Of a DNA stretch of 64,000 bases, positions 11,603 through 21,829 are shown piece by piece. Made by a program: the position numbers and the translations under genes. This DNA is from GCA-2733415 sp965178655. GTDB taxonomy: Bacteria; Bacteroidota; Bacteroidia; Flavobacteriales; Flavobacteriaceae. The DNA is taken from assembly GCA_965178655.1 (NCBI GenBank), contig OZ238266.1, forward strand, positions 310,001-374,000. Direction: 5' to 3'. The number at the start of each line of letters is the position of its first letter. The first letter of the stretch is position 1. The notes beneath the pieces were generated by a model that ran no database searches, had not been told where the DNA came from, and saw only the letters and a program-made list of their open reading frames with translations.

Positions 11603-11644
11603 AAATCATAAATCGCAAATCGTAATTCACAACTCATAAATCGT
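11603..11644. repeat. Heptamer array AANTCNN in the inter-tRNA spacer
   Basis: Six back-to-back 7-bp words, constant AA at positions 1-2 and TC at positions 4-5. Its reverse complement aligns in phase with the NNNGAAT array at 11520-11561, so the two can form a long imperfect stem between the two tRNAs. Confidence 0.75.
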
Positions 11645-11651
11645 AATTTTG

Positions 11652-11725
11652 TAGTCCCAGGCAGACTCGAACTGCCGACCTCTACATTATCAGTGTAGCG
11701 CTCTAACCAGCTGAGCTATGGGACT
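11652..11725 (-). tRNA. tRNA-Ile (GAT)
   Basis: Cloverleaf on the minus strand: acceptor AGTCCCA pairs with TGGGACT, anticodon stem CTACA/TGTAG with loop CTGATAA gives GAT. The discriminator A is followed by CAA, so a full CCA end is not encoded, unlike the neighbouring tRNA-Ala. Confidence 0.97.
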
Positions 11726-11823
11726 CAATTTTATAGTATATGTTCTTTTATTAATTAACAGCTAAAGTAAACACAATTATTGTGCTCCTATTTATTTATT
11801 ATAATTGGAAATTTTCTTTCTCT

Positions 11824-13346
<1,523 letters not shown>

Positions 13347-13611
13347 TTAAATTTTAAATATTATTAAAAATCTCACAACTACTAAATCGAAATACTCAAA
13401 ATGGTTTACTTTAATTATTATTGTATTATATGTATCATATAATACGCGCTGTCAATCAATATGTCAATGTACTTAACCTTAACTAAAAGGTCAGACGTTA
13501 AAAAAAATAAATTCTTTAACTCTTGTTGAGTTGTTAGACTTGAACTAACTTACTTTCCTATAACTCTATTTTTAAGAACTTCACTAAAACAGCTTAGCCG
13601 TTAAGCGGGTG

Positions 13612-13642
13612 CAAACATACACTCATTATTGTTATCCCACAA
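13612..13642 (-). promoter_or_regulatory. rRNA operon promoter, proximal (P2)
   Basis: On the minus strand TTG (13642-13640), a 20-bp spacer, then TATGTTTG (13619-13612), a full match to the Bacteroidota -33/-7 consensus. It is followed by GCACCCGC, shared with the distal promoter. It lies about 265 bp upstream of 16S. Confidence 0.75.
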
Positions 13643-13761
13643 CATTTTTTTAATTTATTTTTTTATCCTTAAATAAAGTAACAAAAACAAAGAAAAATAT
13701 CAATAACAACAAGACTTCTTAGAACATACAAAACAACCTTAATCAAGTGTTTTGCGGGGTG

Positions 13762-13794
13762 CAAATATACAACCCTTTTTTATCCAATTACAAA
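13762..13794 (-). promoter_or_regulatory. rRNA operon promoter, distal (P1)
   Basis: On the minus strand TTTG (13794-13791), a 21-bp spacer, then TATATTTG (13769-13762), followed by GCACCCCGC. It has the same layout and start-site sequence as the proximal promoter 150 bp downstream. Confidence 0.75.
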
Positions 13795-13861
13795 CTTTTT
13801 AAAGCCTTTATTTAAAAGTTTTTTGACAACACTGAAAACGAACACTTTAGAAAATAAAAAA

Positions 13862-14085
13862 AGACAATAGAAAGTAGTTAAAAGGCAAAAGAGGACAAGA
13901 ATTAGACGGTAGATGTTAGATGTTAGAGAATAGAATGATACTGTTTACTGAACACTGCTTACTGAATACTGAGAACTGAGAACTGAATACTGAATACTGA
14001 ATACTGAACACTGAATACTGCTTACTGAACACTGCTTACTGAACACTGCTTACTGAATACTGTTTACTGAATAGACAATAGTTTA
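13862..14085. repeat. Long 7-bp-phased degenerate array
   Basis: About 32 heptamers held in one register. Five TAGANNN words (13903-13937) lead into exactly nineteen CTGNNNA words (13941-14073); the variable triplet is mostly AAT, AAC, CTT, AGA or TTT, and AAC/CTT alternate to give a 14-bp higher-order unit. Less regular AG-starting heptamers precede (13862-13903). The array fills the space between the rRNA promoters and the amidase stop codon. The rest of the 13,347-14,086 gap holds the two promoters and an AT-rich leader; I see no gene there. Confidence 0.85.
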
Positions 14086-14086
14086 A

Positions 14087-15181
14087 TTACAGTGTTTCTG
14101 ACACAGAAATCTCAACACCATTTTTATATGCTACAACAAAACATGAGGTATACCCCTTTTTTACAGCTTGCTGCTGAACCGCTTTAATAAGGCTGTAATC
14201 CGACGTGTTACCTGTAAAGTATTTATATAGGTCACCCTGCTTACTTCTTGATAGATTTTTTAATCCCTTAAAATTATAAGACTTTAATGCCAACTTATTC
14301 TTTCCTGCAGCGAACTGCACCTTATATACAACCTCTTCACTAACATTAATATCATCATCAATATCATCATCAATCTCTAAAAGCGCTACACTAAGCTCCA
14401 GGTTATCTCTATAAGTTACAATAGAAGCTGTTATTGCATTAGCCACTTCAGTCTGTCCTTTATTAGAGTTTAAATAAGCACCTTCCTTGGTATTGGTTAC
14501 AAACCCGGTTTCAATTAATACACTTGGCATATACGTATTGTGCATTACCCACAAACTTGCCTGCTTTACCCCTCTACTTTTTCGTTTATTTTTTTTAACA
14601 AAATTCTCTTCTATTAGCGCCGCTAATTTTATACTTTGATCTACATATTCTTCTTGCATTAGCGTTAAACCTATTATAGATTCTGGCGCCGAAGGATCAA
14701 ATCCCTCATAATGCTCTTCATGATCCTCTTCTAAAAAGATTACTTCATTTTCTGCTTTTGCAATATCTAAGTTACGTTGTGTGTTCCCTACACCTACTAC
14801 AAAAGTTTCTGTCCCGCTTGCTTGCGTATGGTGTGCGTTACAGTGTACCGACACAAACAAATCCGCATCTGCTTTATTTGCTATTTTTGCACGATCACGC
14901 AACTTTACAAAAACATCTGTTTTACGGGTATAAATAACCTTAAATTTTGAGTTTTTCTCTAAAACTTCTCCTATATTAAGTACAATCTTTAATGCTATAT
15001 CTTTCTCTTTATATCCTTTATGATTTTTTCCGGGGTCATGTCCGCCATGTCCAGCATCAAGCACTATTACGAATTCACTTTTCTTAGAAGGTGCATCATA
15101 TTGCATAGTAAACGATGTTAGTACTACAAGCAGTAGTAATCCTACCATTATATATGCTTTATTTTTTCTTGTATTTTTCAT
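14087..15181 (-). CDS. N-acetylmuramoyl-L-alanine amidase (Amidase_3)
   Basis: Zinc amidase that cuts the bond between muramic acid and the peptide stem during cell separation or wall turnover. An N-terminal hydrophobic segment (about 11-27) acts as signal or anchor. The catalytic domain spans about 36-255: LDAGHGGHDPG carries the first zinc histidine, SVHCNAHH the second, and IETGFVTN the catalytic glutamate. An acidic linker (DDDIDDDI, about 272-280) precedes a C-terminal part resembling a SPOR-like module. It is divergent from lptD with a 134-bp gap to the first possible lptD codon. Confidence 0.92.
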   Translation of the reverse strand: MKNTRKNKAYIMVGLLLLVVLTSFTMQYDAPSKKSEFVIVLDAGHGGHDPGKNHKGYKEKDIALKIVLNIGEVLEKNSKFKVIYTRKTDVFVKLRDRAKIANKADADLFVSVHCNAHHTQASGTETFVVGVGNTQRNLDIAKAENEVIFLEEDHEEHYEGFDPSAPESIIGLTLMQEEYVDQSIKLAALIEENFVKKNKRKSRGVKQASLWVMHNTYMPSVLIETGFVTNTKEGAYLNSNKGQTEVANAITASIVTYRDNLELSVALLEIDDDIDDDINVSEEVVYKVQFAAGKNKLALKSYNFKGLKNLSRSKQGDLYKYFTGNTSDYSLIKAVQQQAVKKGYTSCFVVAYKNGVEISVSETL

Positions 15182-15310
15182 GCAATGTTCGTTTTAAAAC
15201 TACTCCTATTAGATATACTTCTCGTATTACAAAAACAATACCGCAATACTGTAAATTGCTATTTTCGGTTAAAATTATCTAAAAGTAAAATCTACCCAAA
15301 AAATATGTCG

Positions 15311-15318
15311 TATGTTTG
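15311..15318 (+). promoter_or_regulatory. Candidate -7 box of lptD
   Basis: TATGTTTG matches TAnnTTTG exactly; no well-spaced TTG is seen upstream. It overlaps the most upstream possible start codon of the next gene, arguing for a later start. Confidence 0.4.
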
Positions 15319-15363
15319 ACACTCCAAATACGAAGCCATACTTTTACAAAAATAGAACTTACA

Positions 15364-18084
15364 TTGGTGCATTCAAATAAATTACAGATACTTTTAGTAA
15401 CATTATTAAGTTTGTTTATTAACAATTTTGTTACTGCACAAACCCCTGCGTTAAAAAAAGAGCTCAATGCTACCACTCAGTTACCACAAAAAGAGATTCC
15501 ACAAGTTAGCCCTAACGCCACTAATTCAGAAGAATTAATCACTTCAGAAACAACCCCAATACAGGACAAAGATTCTGTTATAGTTAAAGAACTTCTTAGC
15601 AATCGTGTTTACTATAAGGCTATTGATAGCATTATGATTAACCAAAGGCTAAAGCAAATGTACTTATATAACCAAGCCGAAATTACTTATGGAGATATTA
15701 ATATTCAGGCAGGTAAAATAATTATTAATTACGACAAGAACGAGGTGTATGCTTTTGGGATCTCAGACTCAATAGAATACAATCAATCTCCTGTTTTTAA
15801 ACAAGGAGAGAATATTATTAAGCCAGACTCTATTCGGTATAATTTTAACACCAAAAAAGCGTTAATTTTTAATTCGAAATCTGAGCAAACAGGAATGAAT
15901 TTAAACGCTTCTTACACTAAAAAAGAAAACGACTCTGTTTACTTTGTTAAGGACTTAATTCTGACCACTTCTAAAAACTTAGAAGACCCTGAGTATCACA
16001 TAAAAATTCGGAAAGCAAAATTTGTGCCTAAAAAGAAGATTGTTAGCGGCCCTGCCAACTTATTTATTTATGGTGTGCCTACTCCTATTGGTGTGCCTTT
16101 TTCTTATTTTCCGTTAACAGAAGAACGTGCTTCTGGTTTCATTATACCATCATTTGGAGAAAACAATCAGCGTGGTTATTTTATACAAAATGGAGGATAC
16201 TATTTTGCAGTAAATGATTATTTAGATCTTACCGTATTAGGTGATTTTTACACTAACGGAAGTTACGGGTACAATATTAGCAGTACATACAGGGTTAATT
16301 ATAAGTTTAATGGTCAGTTTGGGTTTAGATACGAAAACCTTATAACTAGTGAGCGTGGATTTCCTGACTACGGAAAATCTACCGTCTACAACCTGCGATG
16401 GTCACATAGTCAGGATGCAAAATCAAATCCTAATTCTCGATTTTCTGCCTCTGTAAACTTAGGTAGTAGCGACTACTATAGCCAATCTACCAATCAGTAC
16501 AACGCAAATAACAATTTAGTAAACACCTTAAGCTCTTCCATTTCTTACAGTAAGAGTTTTGAAGGTAAATACGGTGGTAACTTTGCTTTAACTGCCACAC
16601 ACTCACAAAATACAAACACACAAGAAATAAACATGACGCTACCTAGTATTCAAGGAGGGCTTAACCGCATATATCCTTTTGAACCTAAGGTAGGAAGCAA
16701 AAAAGGAATGCTTCAGAATATTAACTTACAATATTCTTTTGCTGCAGAAAACAGAATAAAAACTACCGACGAGTTCTTCTTTAAAAGTCAAATGTTTGAT
16801 GATGCAAAAATGGGAGTTCGTCACTCAATTCCTATTAGCACCAATTTCAAAGTTTTTAAATACTTTAGTTTAAGTACTGGCGGAAATTTTAATCATATCT
16901 GGAATTTTGAAAAAACACACAAAAGCTTTAATGAAGACACACAAGAGGAAGTAATTACTATTAACAAAGGCTTTACAACCTACAGCACATATAATTTTTC
17001 GTCAAGCATTGGTACTACAATATATGGTATGTACAACTTTGATAAAAAGGACTTGTCTAAAAAAATAAAAGCATTGCGCCATGTTGTGCGCCCTAACCTT
17101 AGTTATAGTATTAACCCAGCTTTTGATCAATATTACGAAAGCTACAAGAAAAATATTATTACCGCAGATGGTACTACTTATGAAGATGTAGAATACAGTC
17201 CGTATGAGACTTCTATTTATGCGCTTCCGGGTAAAACTTTTTCAAGTAACATAGGTTTAAACATAGGTAATTCTATAGAAGCTAAGGTAAGAGATAAGGT
17301 TACCGACTCTACCGAAATTACTTACAGAAAAGTAGCTATTTTAAACAACCTTAACATTTCTACCTCTTATGATATTGCTGGAGACTCTTTACAACTAAAG
17401 CCCGTAAGTATTTCTGGAGGAACACAGCTGGCAAAGAATAAGCTAAATATTAACTTTAGTATGTCTCTTGACCCTTATGCACTTGACAATAACAACAAAA
17501 GAATAAACACTTTTAATGCAGCTCAAAACGGAAGTTTATTCCGTTTAACCAACGCTAACCTAACACTTAACTATTCTTTTTCGAGTAAAGACTTTGAAAA
17601 AGGAAAAGATAATAAGCAAAACAAATCCAATTCCTCTACCACTTTTAATTCTACTGAGGACTTACTAGGCAATACAAATGACCTAAGCACCTCTAGTTTT
17701 GATAACAATGAAGATGATACACCGGCAGATGTAAAGCTATATAACTACAAAATACCTTGGAGCTTACGCATTGCATATAGTATTGCATACAATAACTTTT
17801 CTAGAGAAAACGAAATATCTAGTAATTCACTTATGTTTTCGGGCGATGTAGAGCTGGCACCACGATGGAAAGTAGGTATCTCTTCTGGGTACGACATTAA
17901 GGACAATGGATTTACACATACTAATTTACGTTTTGAACGTGATTTATTAAGCTGGAAAATGAATTTTAATTGGGTACCATTTAGTGCTAATAAATCATGG
18001 TTTTTCTTTATCGGAATTAAATCATCTATATTGAGTGATTTAAAATGGGACAAAAGACGTGACCGAGACAAACTAATCAATTAA
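15364..18084 (+). CDS. lptD: LPS-assembly outer membrane protein LptD
   Basis: Outer-membrane barrel that inserts lipopolysaccharide into the outer leaflet. A signal peptide (hydrophobic LQILLVTLLSLFINN, cleavage near TAQ) is followed by an OstA-like N-terminal domain (about 90-230) where repeated strands describe the periplasmic jellyroll (YGDINIQAGKIIINY), then a beta-barrel rich in alternating aromatic strands to the C-terminus. No ATG begins the gene. An in-frame TTG at 15316 lies inside a -7 box, so I prefer TTG at 15364 (or GTG at 15367), giving about 906 residues and a clean signal peptide. ridA follows after 7 bp, so both are probably co-transcribed. LptE is not in the window. Confidence 0.85.
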   Translation: MVHSNKLQILLVTLLSLFINNFVTAQTPALKKELNATTQLPQKEIPQVSPNATNSEELITSETTPIQDKDSVIVKELLSNRVYYKAIDSIMINQRLKQMYLYNQAEITYGDINIQAGKIIINYDKNEVYAFGISDSIEYNQSPVFKQGENIIKPDSIRYNFNTKKALIFNSKSEQTGMNLNASYTKKENDSVYFVKDLILTTSKNLEDPEYHIKIRKAKFVPKKKIVSGPANLFIYGVPTPIGVPFSYFPLTEERASGFIIPSFGENNQRGYFIQNGGYYFAVNDYLDLTVLGDFYTNGSYGYNISSTYRVNYKFNGQFGFRYENLITSERGFPDYGKSTVYNLRWSHSQDAKSNPNSRFSASVNLGSSDYYSQSTNQYNANNNLVNTLSSSISYSKSFEGKYGGNFALTATHSQNTNTQEINMTLPSIQGGLNRIYPFEPKVGSKKGMLQNINLQYSFAAENRIKTTDEFFFKSQMFDDAKMGVRHSIPISTNFKVFKYFSLSTGGNFNHIWNFEKTHKSFNEDTQEEVITINKGFTTYSTYNFSSSIGTTIYGMYNFDKKDLSKKIKALRHVVRPNLSYSINPAFDQYYESYKKNIITADGTTYEDVEYSPYETSIYALPGKTFSSNIGLNIGNSIEAKVRDKVTDSTEITYRKVAILNNLNISTSYDIAGDSLQLKPVSISGGTQLAKNKLNINFSMSLDPYALDNNNKRINTFNAAQNGSLFRLTNANLTLNYSFSSKDFEKGKDNKQNKSNSSTTFNSTEDLLGNTNDLSTSSFDNNEDDTPADVKLYNYKIPWSLRIAYSIAYNNFSRENEISSNSLMFSGDVELAPRWKVGISSGYDIKDNGFTHTNLRFERDLLSWKMNFNWVPFSANKSWFFFIGIKSSILSDLKWDKRRDRDKLIN

Positions 18085-18091
18085 CATTACC

Positions 18092-18478
18092 ATGAGCAAA
18101 AGAATTATTACCACACCAAATGCACCAGCACCAATAGGACCTTATAATCAGGCTGTTTTAGTTAACGAAACAACGCTATACACCTCAGGTCAGATTGCCT
18201 TAGATCCAAATACAATGGAACTGGTGATGGATAATATTACTGACGAAACAACTCAGGTAATGACAAACATGAAAGCTGTTCTTACTGCTGCAGGCATGAC
18301 TTTTGAGCACGTTATAAAAACCAGTATATTTATTTCTGACATGACTAATTTTTCGGAAATAAATGCCGTATACGCCACTTATTTTAATGATACTACTGCC
18401 CCTGCCAGAGAAACTGTAGAAGTAGCTTGCTTACCAAAAAATGTGAATATTGAAATTTCAATGATTGCAGTAAAGTAA
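18092..18478 (+). CDS. ridA: RidA family reactive intermediate deaminase
   Basis: Hydrolyses reactive 2-aminoacrylate and related enamines/imines, protecting PLP enzymes. 128 residues, normal for the trimeric YjgF/UK114 fold. It has IGPYNQAV near the N-terminus, TSGQIALDP, and the catalytic arginine within ARETVEVACLP near the C-terminus. It starts 7 bp after lptD; the pairing is probably operonic, not functional. It converges on the sugar kinase gene 20 bp away with no clear terminator. Confidence 0.92.
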   Translation: MSKRIITTPNAPAPIGPYNQAVLVNETTLYTSGQIALDPNTMELVMDNITDETTQVMTNMKAVLTAAGMTFEHVIKTSIFISDMTNFSEINAVYATYFNDTTAPARETVEVACLPKNVNIEISMIAVK

Positions 18479-18498
18479 ACTCTACTTTAAAAACAATT

Positions 18499-19353
18499 TT
18501 ATATTGATTCTTTTAAGTGATACGCTACTAACGCATCAATAGGTTTCTGAATAAACAGTCCGGCATTTAAACGATGAGATTTTAATGCTTTTTTTAATTC
18601 ATCTTGCAACAAAAAGGCAATACTACCCACAAAATGTATAGGCAAGTCATACACATTATCATACTGTGTAATTTGATTTTCAATAAAATCTGAAAAGCCT
18701 TTATCAATAATGTCTTTGCAATAGCTCTCTTTTTTATGTGTAATTAAAAAAGAAGCAAACTGTGCCAAATAAGTATTTGGAAGCCCTTTTTTATACAAAT
18801 GCTGCTTTACATCATCTGGATATAAATTAAACTTATGTTTAAATTTATCGTGTAACTTTTTAGGCATTTTATAGTAGAAAAAATCTCTCAATAATTGCTT
18901 TCCAAAATAATTTCCTGAAGCATCATCCATTAACAAATACCCTAGCGATGGTATTTTTGATTGAATCTTATTTTTTCCATCAAAATAACAACAGTTACTC
19001 CCAGTTCCTAGAATACAAATAATTCCTGCCTTAGTTGCAGAGGTTGCGTAAACAGCAGCATATACATCCTCTTTTACAACAATTTTTGCGTGTTTAAACA
19101 ACGTTTCTAACAATACTGTAATTACATTTCTAGATGTTTCTGTACCACAACCAGCGCCATAAAAATAAATATCCGTAACCGTTGTGCTGTGCAACATTAA
19201 CTCGGTATTAGCCGTTATAACCTTGTACAAGTCTCTTTCCGAAAACACTGCTGGGTTTAAACCTTTGGTATTAAATACAGTTGTTTTCTTGGTAGTTGAA
19301 TTAACCAATACCCAATCTGTTTTTGTAGAACCGCTATCTGCTATTAAAATCAT
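18499..19353 (-). CDS. BadF/BadG-type sugar kinase, N-acetylglucosamine kinase-like
   Basis: ASKHA-fold ATPase. The phosphate-1 motif IADSGSTKTDW (about 3-13) and phosphate-2 motif ILGTGSNCCYFDG (about 114-126) are clear. A DDASGNYFGKQLLRDFF segment matches the N-acetylglucosamine kinase branch of the BadF/BadG/BcrA/BcrD family. At 284 residues it is complete. It is the last gene of the pfkA-gapA operon, 5 bp after gapA, so a role in feeding amino sugars to glycolysis or in wall recycling is plausible. Substrate is inferred, not shown. Confidence 0.8.
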   Translation of the reverse strand: MILIADSGSTKTDWVLVNSTTKKTTVFNTKGLNPAVFSERDLYKVITANTELMLHSTTVTDIYFYGAGCGTETSRNVITVLLETLFKHAKIVVKEDVYAAVYATSATKAGIICILGTGSNCCYFDGKNKIQSKIPSLGYLLMDDASGNYFGKQLLRDFFYYKMPKKLHDKFKHKFNLYPDDVKQHLYKKGLPNTYLAQFASFLITHKKESYCKDIIDKGFSDFIENQITQYDNVYDLPIHFVGSIAFLLQDELKKALKSHRLNAGLFIQKPIDALVAYHLKESI

Positions 19354-19358
19354 TCTTT

Positions 19359-20357
19359 CTAGTCTAGTGTTTCGGCATATACTGCTAAATCAATCAATTT
19401 TGAAGCATAGCCATATTCATTATCATACCAACAAACTAATTTAAAAAATGAATCATTAAGTTCCATTGACGCCGACGAATCAAAGATAGCCGTTCTTGTA
19501 TCACTTACAAAATCTTGCGACACTAAAGGCGCTGATTCATAACCCAATATTCCTGAAAGAGAATCCTCCGAAGCCTTTTTTAATACCTTTTTAATATCAT
19601 TTAAACTGGTTGATTTTTCAGTTTTAACCGTAAAATCGACTACTGAAACATCTGCTGTGGGCACTCTAAAAGCCATTCCTGTAAGCTTTCCTTTTAATGC
19701 CGGAATAACTTTGGCTACTGCTTTTGCAGCACCCGTTGTGGTAGGAATAATATTGTTCATTGCCGCTCGTCCTCTTGACCATTTCTTAGAAGGGCTATCT
19801 ACTGTTTTTTGAGTTGCCGTAGCCGCATGAATAGTAGTCATAAACGCTTCTTTTATTCCGAAGTTTTCATGAATCACTTTTGCTAAAGGCGCCAAACAAT
19901 TTGTTGTACATGATGCGTTTGAAATGATATCATTGTCTGCCTTTAAATCTTTATGGTTTACCCCCATTACAAACATGGGCGCATCTTTTGATGGCGCTGA
20001 CAAAAGCACTCGTTTTACCGATGCCGATTGTTTGTGTAGCGATGCACTTTTAATGTCTGTAAATAAGCCTGTACATTCTAACACCGAAGAAACCCCTACT
20101 GTATTCCAATCAATATCTGATGGGTTTCGTTCTCTCGTAATTTGTATTGCTTGTCCGTTTACAACCAATTGGCTGCCTTTAACAACAACATCTCCTTTAA
20201 ACCTTCCATGAACTGAATCATATTTTAGTAAATATGCTAAATAATCAATTTCTAGCAAATCGTTTATAGCAACTACTTGTACCTTGGGGTTATGCATTGC
20301 CTCACGAAGCACTAAGCGTCCTATTCTTCCAAATCCATTTATTCCTATTTTAATCAT
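19359..20357 (-). CDS. gapA: Glyceraldehyde-3-phosphate dehydrogenase
   Basis: Oxidises glyceraldehyde 3-phosphate to 1,3-bisphosphoglycerate with NAD+. The dinucleotide motif INGFGRIGR is at 6-14 and the catalytic cysteine is C150 in SNASCTTNCLAP. RGRAAMNNIIPTTTGAA and WYDNEYGYASKLIDL are conserved. The 332-residue length is normal. It lies between pfkA (9 bp upstream) and the sugar kinase (5 bp downstream), forming a glycolytic operon. Confidence 0.96.
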   Translation of the reverse strand: MIKIGINGFGRIGRLVLREAMHNPKVQVVAINDLLEIDYLAYLLKYDSVHGRFKGDVVVKGSQLVVNGQAIQITRERNPSDIDWNTVGVSSVLECTGLFTDIKSASLHKQSASVKRVLLSAPSKDAPMFVMGVNHKDLKADNDIISNASCTTNCLAPLAKVIHENFGIKEAFMTTIHAATATQKTVDSPSKKWSRGRAAMNNIIPTTTGAAKAVAKVIPALKGKLTGMAFRVPTADVSVVDFTVKTEKSTSLNDIKKVLKKASEDSLSGILGYESAPLVSQDFVSDTRTAIFDSSASMELNDSFFKLVCWYDNEYGYASKLIDLAVYAETLD

Positions 20358-20366
20358 ATCTTTTCG

Positions 20367-21353
20367 TTATACAGATAAAATATCTGCCATTCGTATTAAC
20401 TCTTTATTTATTTCATTTTTACAACGTACGCTATCTAGTAGTGGCACACTTACAATAGCATTGTTTTGCGTACCTACCATTACATTTTGCTTGCCTTCTA
20501 GTAAAAACTCTACAGCCTTAACACCTAACCTACTAGCCAGCACCCTATCAAAGCAAGACGGACTCCCTCCGCGTTGTAAATATCCTAGTACAATTACTCG
20601 TGGAGAATAATCTTTCATGTGTGTCTTAACATATGTTGCCAATTCAAATACATTTTTTCCTGTCTTATCACCTTCAGCAACCACAACAATACTAGATGTC
20701 TTTCCGTTTTTCTTACTTCGCTTTAGGCTTTCTATTAATTTCTCTAAAGGTTGGTCTTCTTCTGGTATTAAAATTTCTTCAGCACCACCTGCAACACCAG
20801 CATTTAATGCTATAAACCCTGCGTCTCTTCCCATTACCTCTATAAACGATAATTTATCATGTGCACTTGATGTGTCTCTAATTTTATCAATAGCCTCAAC
20901 TACCGTATTTAGTGCGGTATCATAACCTATGGTAAACTGAGTGCCATAAATGTCATTATCTATAGTACCAGGAACTCCTAACACCGGAAAGTTAAACTCG
21001 GTACTAAATATATTACCACCAGTAAAGGTACCGTCGCCACCAATTAAAACCATGGCATCAACGTTATTATCTACTAGGTTTTTATATGCTTTTGCCCTAC
21101 CTTCTTTGGTTTTAAATACTGAAGAACGTGCCGATTTTAACATTGTTCCACCGCTATTAATTTTATTTTTAACACTTCTGGAGTTTAATATTACAAAATC
21201 GTTTTCAATCATACCATCATAGCCTCTATAATAGCCTACGCATACAATATTATAGTAAGCACAAGCTCTTACAACTGCTCGTATTGCAGCATTCATTCCC
21301 GGAGCATCTCCTCCAGAAGTCATTACCCCTATTTTTTTAATTGGTTTTTTCAT
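20367..21353 (-). CDS. pfkA: ATP-dependent 6-phosphofructokinase
   Basis: Phosphorylates fructose 6-phosphate, the committed glycolytic step. GVMTSGGDAPGMNAAIR opens the protein, GGDGT and PGTIDND are the ATP-type versions of the nucleotide and catalytic motifs (the pyrophosphate enzymes have GGDDS and PKTIDND), and EVMGRDAGF and LGYLQRGG follow. I start at the second methionine (21353, MKKPIKKIGVM; 328 aa), which fits the family; an upstream ATG at 21371 adds six residues. It is first in the pfkA-gapA-kinase operon, and its upstream region holds two tandem arrays beginning about 40 bp before the start codon. Confidence 0.95.
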   Translation of the reverse strand: MKKPIKKIGVMTSGGDAPGMNAAIRAVVRACAYYNIVCVGYYRGYDGMIENDFVILNSRSVKNKINSGGTMLKSARSSVFKTKEGRAKAYKNLVDNNVDAMVLIGGDGTFTGGNIFSTEFNFPVLGVPGTIDNDIYGTQFTIGYDTALNTVVEAIDKIRDTSSAHDKLSFIEVMGRDAGFIALNAGVAGGAEEILIPEEDQPLEKLIESLKRSKKNGKTSSIVVVAEGDKTGKNVFELATYVKTHMKDYSPRVIVLGYLQRGGSPSCFDRVLASRLGVKAVEFLLEGKQNVMVGTQNNAIVSVPLLDSVRCKNEINKELIRMADILSV

Positions 21354-21390
21354 GTTTCGGTTTATTTTCAAGACATTTTTTAGAACGTTT

Positions 21391-21455
21391 CAATACATTT
21401 CGACACATTTCGACACATTTCGACACATTTCGACACATTTCGACACATTTCGACA
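21391..21455. repeat. 10-bp tandem array upstream of pfkA
   Basis: Five perfect copies of CGACACATTT (21401-21450) preceded by one diverged copy and followed by a half copy. It runs directly into the 13-bp array through the junction CGACAAGCTCAATGT, so both could have grown from one seed sequence. Confidence 0.92.
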
Positions 21456-21598
21456 AGCTCAATGTAAAAGCTCAATGTAAAAGCTCAATGTAAAAGCTCA
21501 ATGTAAAAGCTCAATGTAAAAGCTCAATGTAAAAGCTCAATGTAAAAGCTCAATGTAAAAGCGCAATGTAAAAGCTCAATGTAAAAGCGCAATGTAAG
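21456..21598. repeat. 13-bp tandem array upstream of pfkA
   Basis: Eleven contiguous copies of AGCTCAATGTAAA, identical except for a T-to-G change in copies 9 and 11 and a last-base change in copy 11. It lies between pfkA and the divergent symporter gene. The remaining 230 bp of the gap (21599-21829) is AT-rich with no gene seen. Confidence 0.95.
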
Positions 21599-21829
21599 CC
21601 CTAAGCATTCTCTGTCTTATTTTTGTACTTTTAAATGACTCATTTAAAACAAGTAACTGCTATATACAGTTAATATGCTCTACTATTAAAAGAAAGGTTT
21701 AAAACCTATTATTGAACGTATTTTAAGCCTTTACAATTCTTGTTCATAAAAAGTATCTTAAAAGTACGGAACATTTTTATATTTTGATTATTTTTAAGCA
21801 AAAATAATCACTCACAACTAATATTATAT

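Noticed and set aside
20617..21222. Plus-strand frames of 90-100 codons opposite pfkA
   Set aside because: Shadow frames antisense to a well conserved kinase.
21456..21598. CRISPR array
   Set aside because: The 13-bp units are contiguous without unique spacers, and no cas genes are near.
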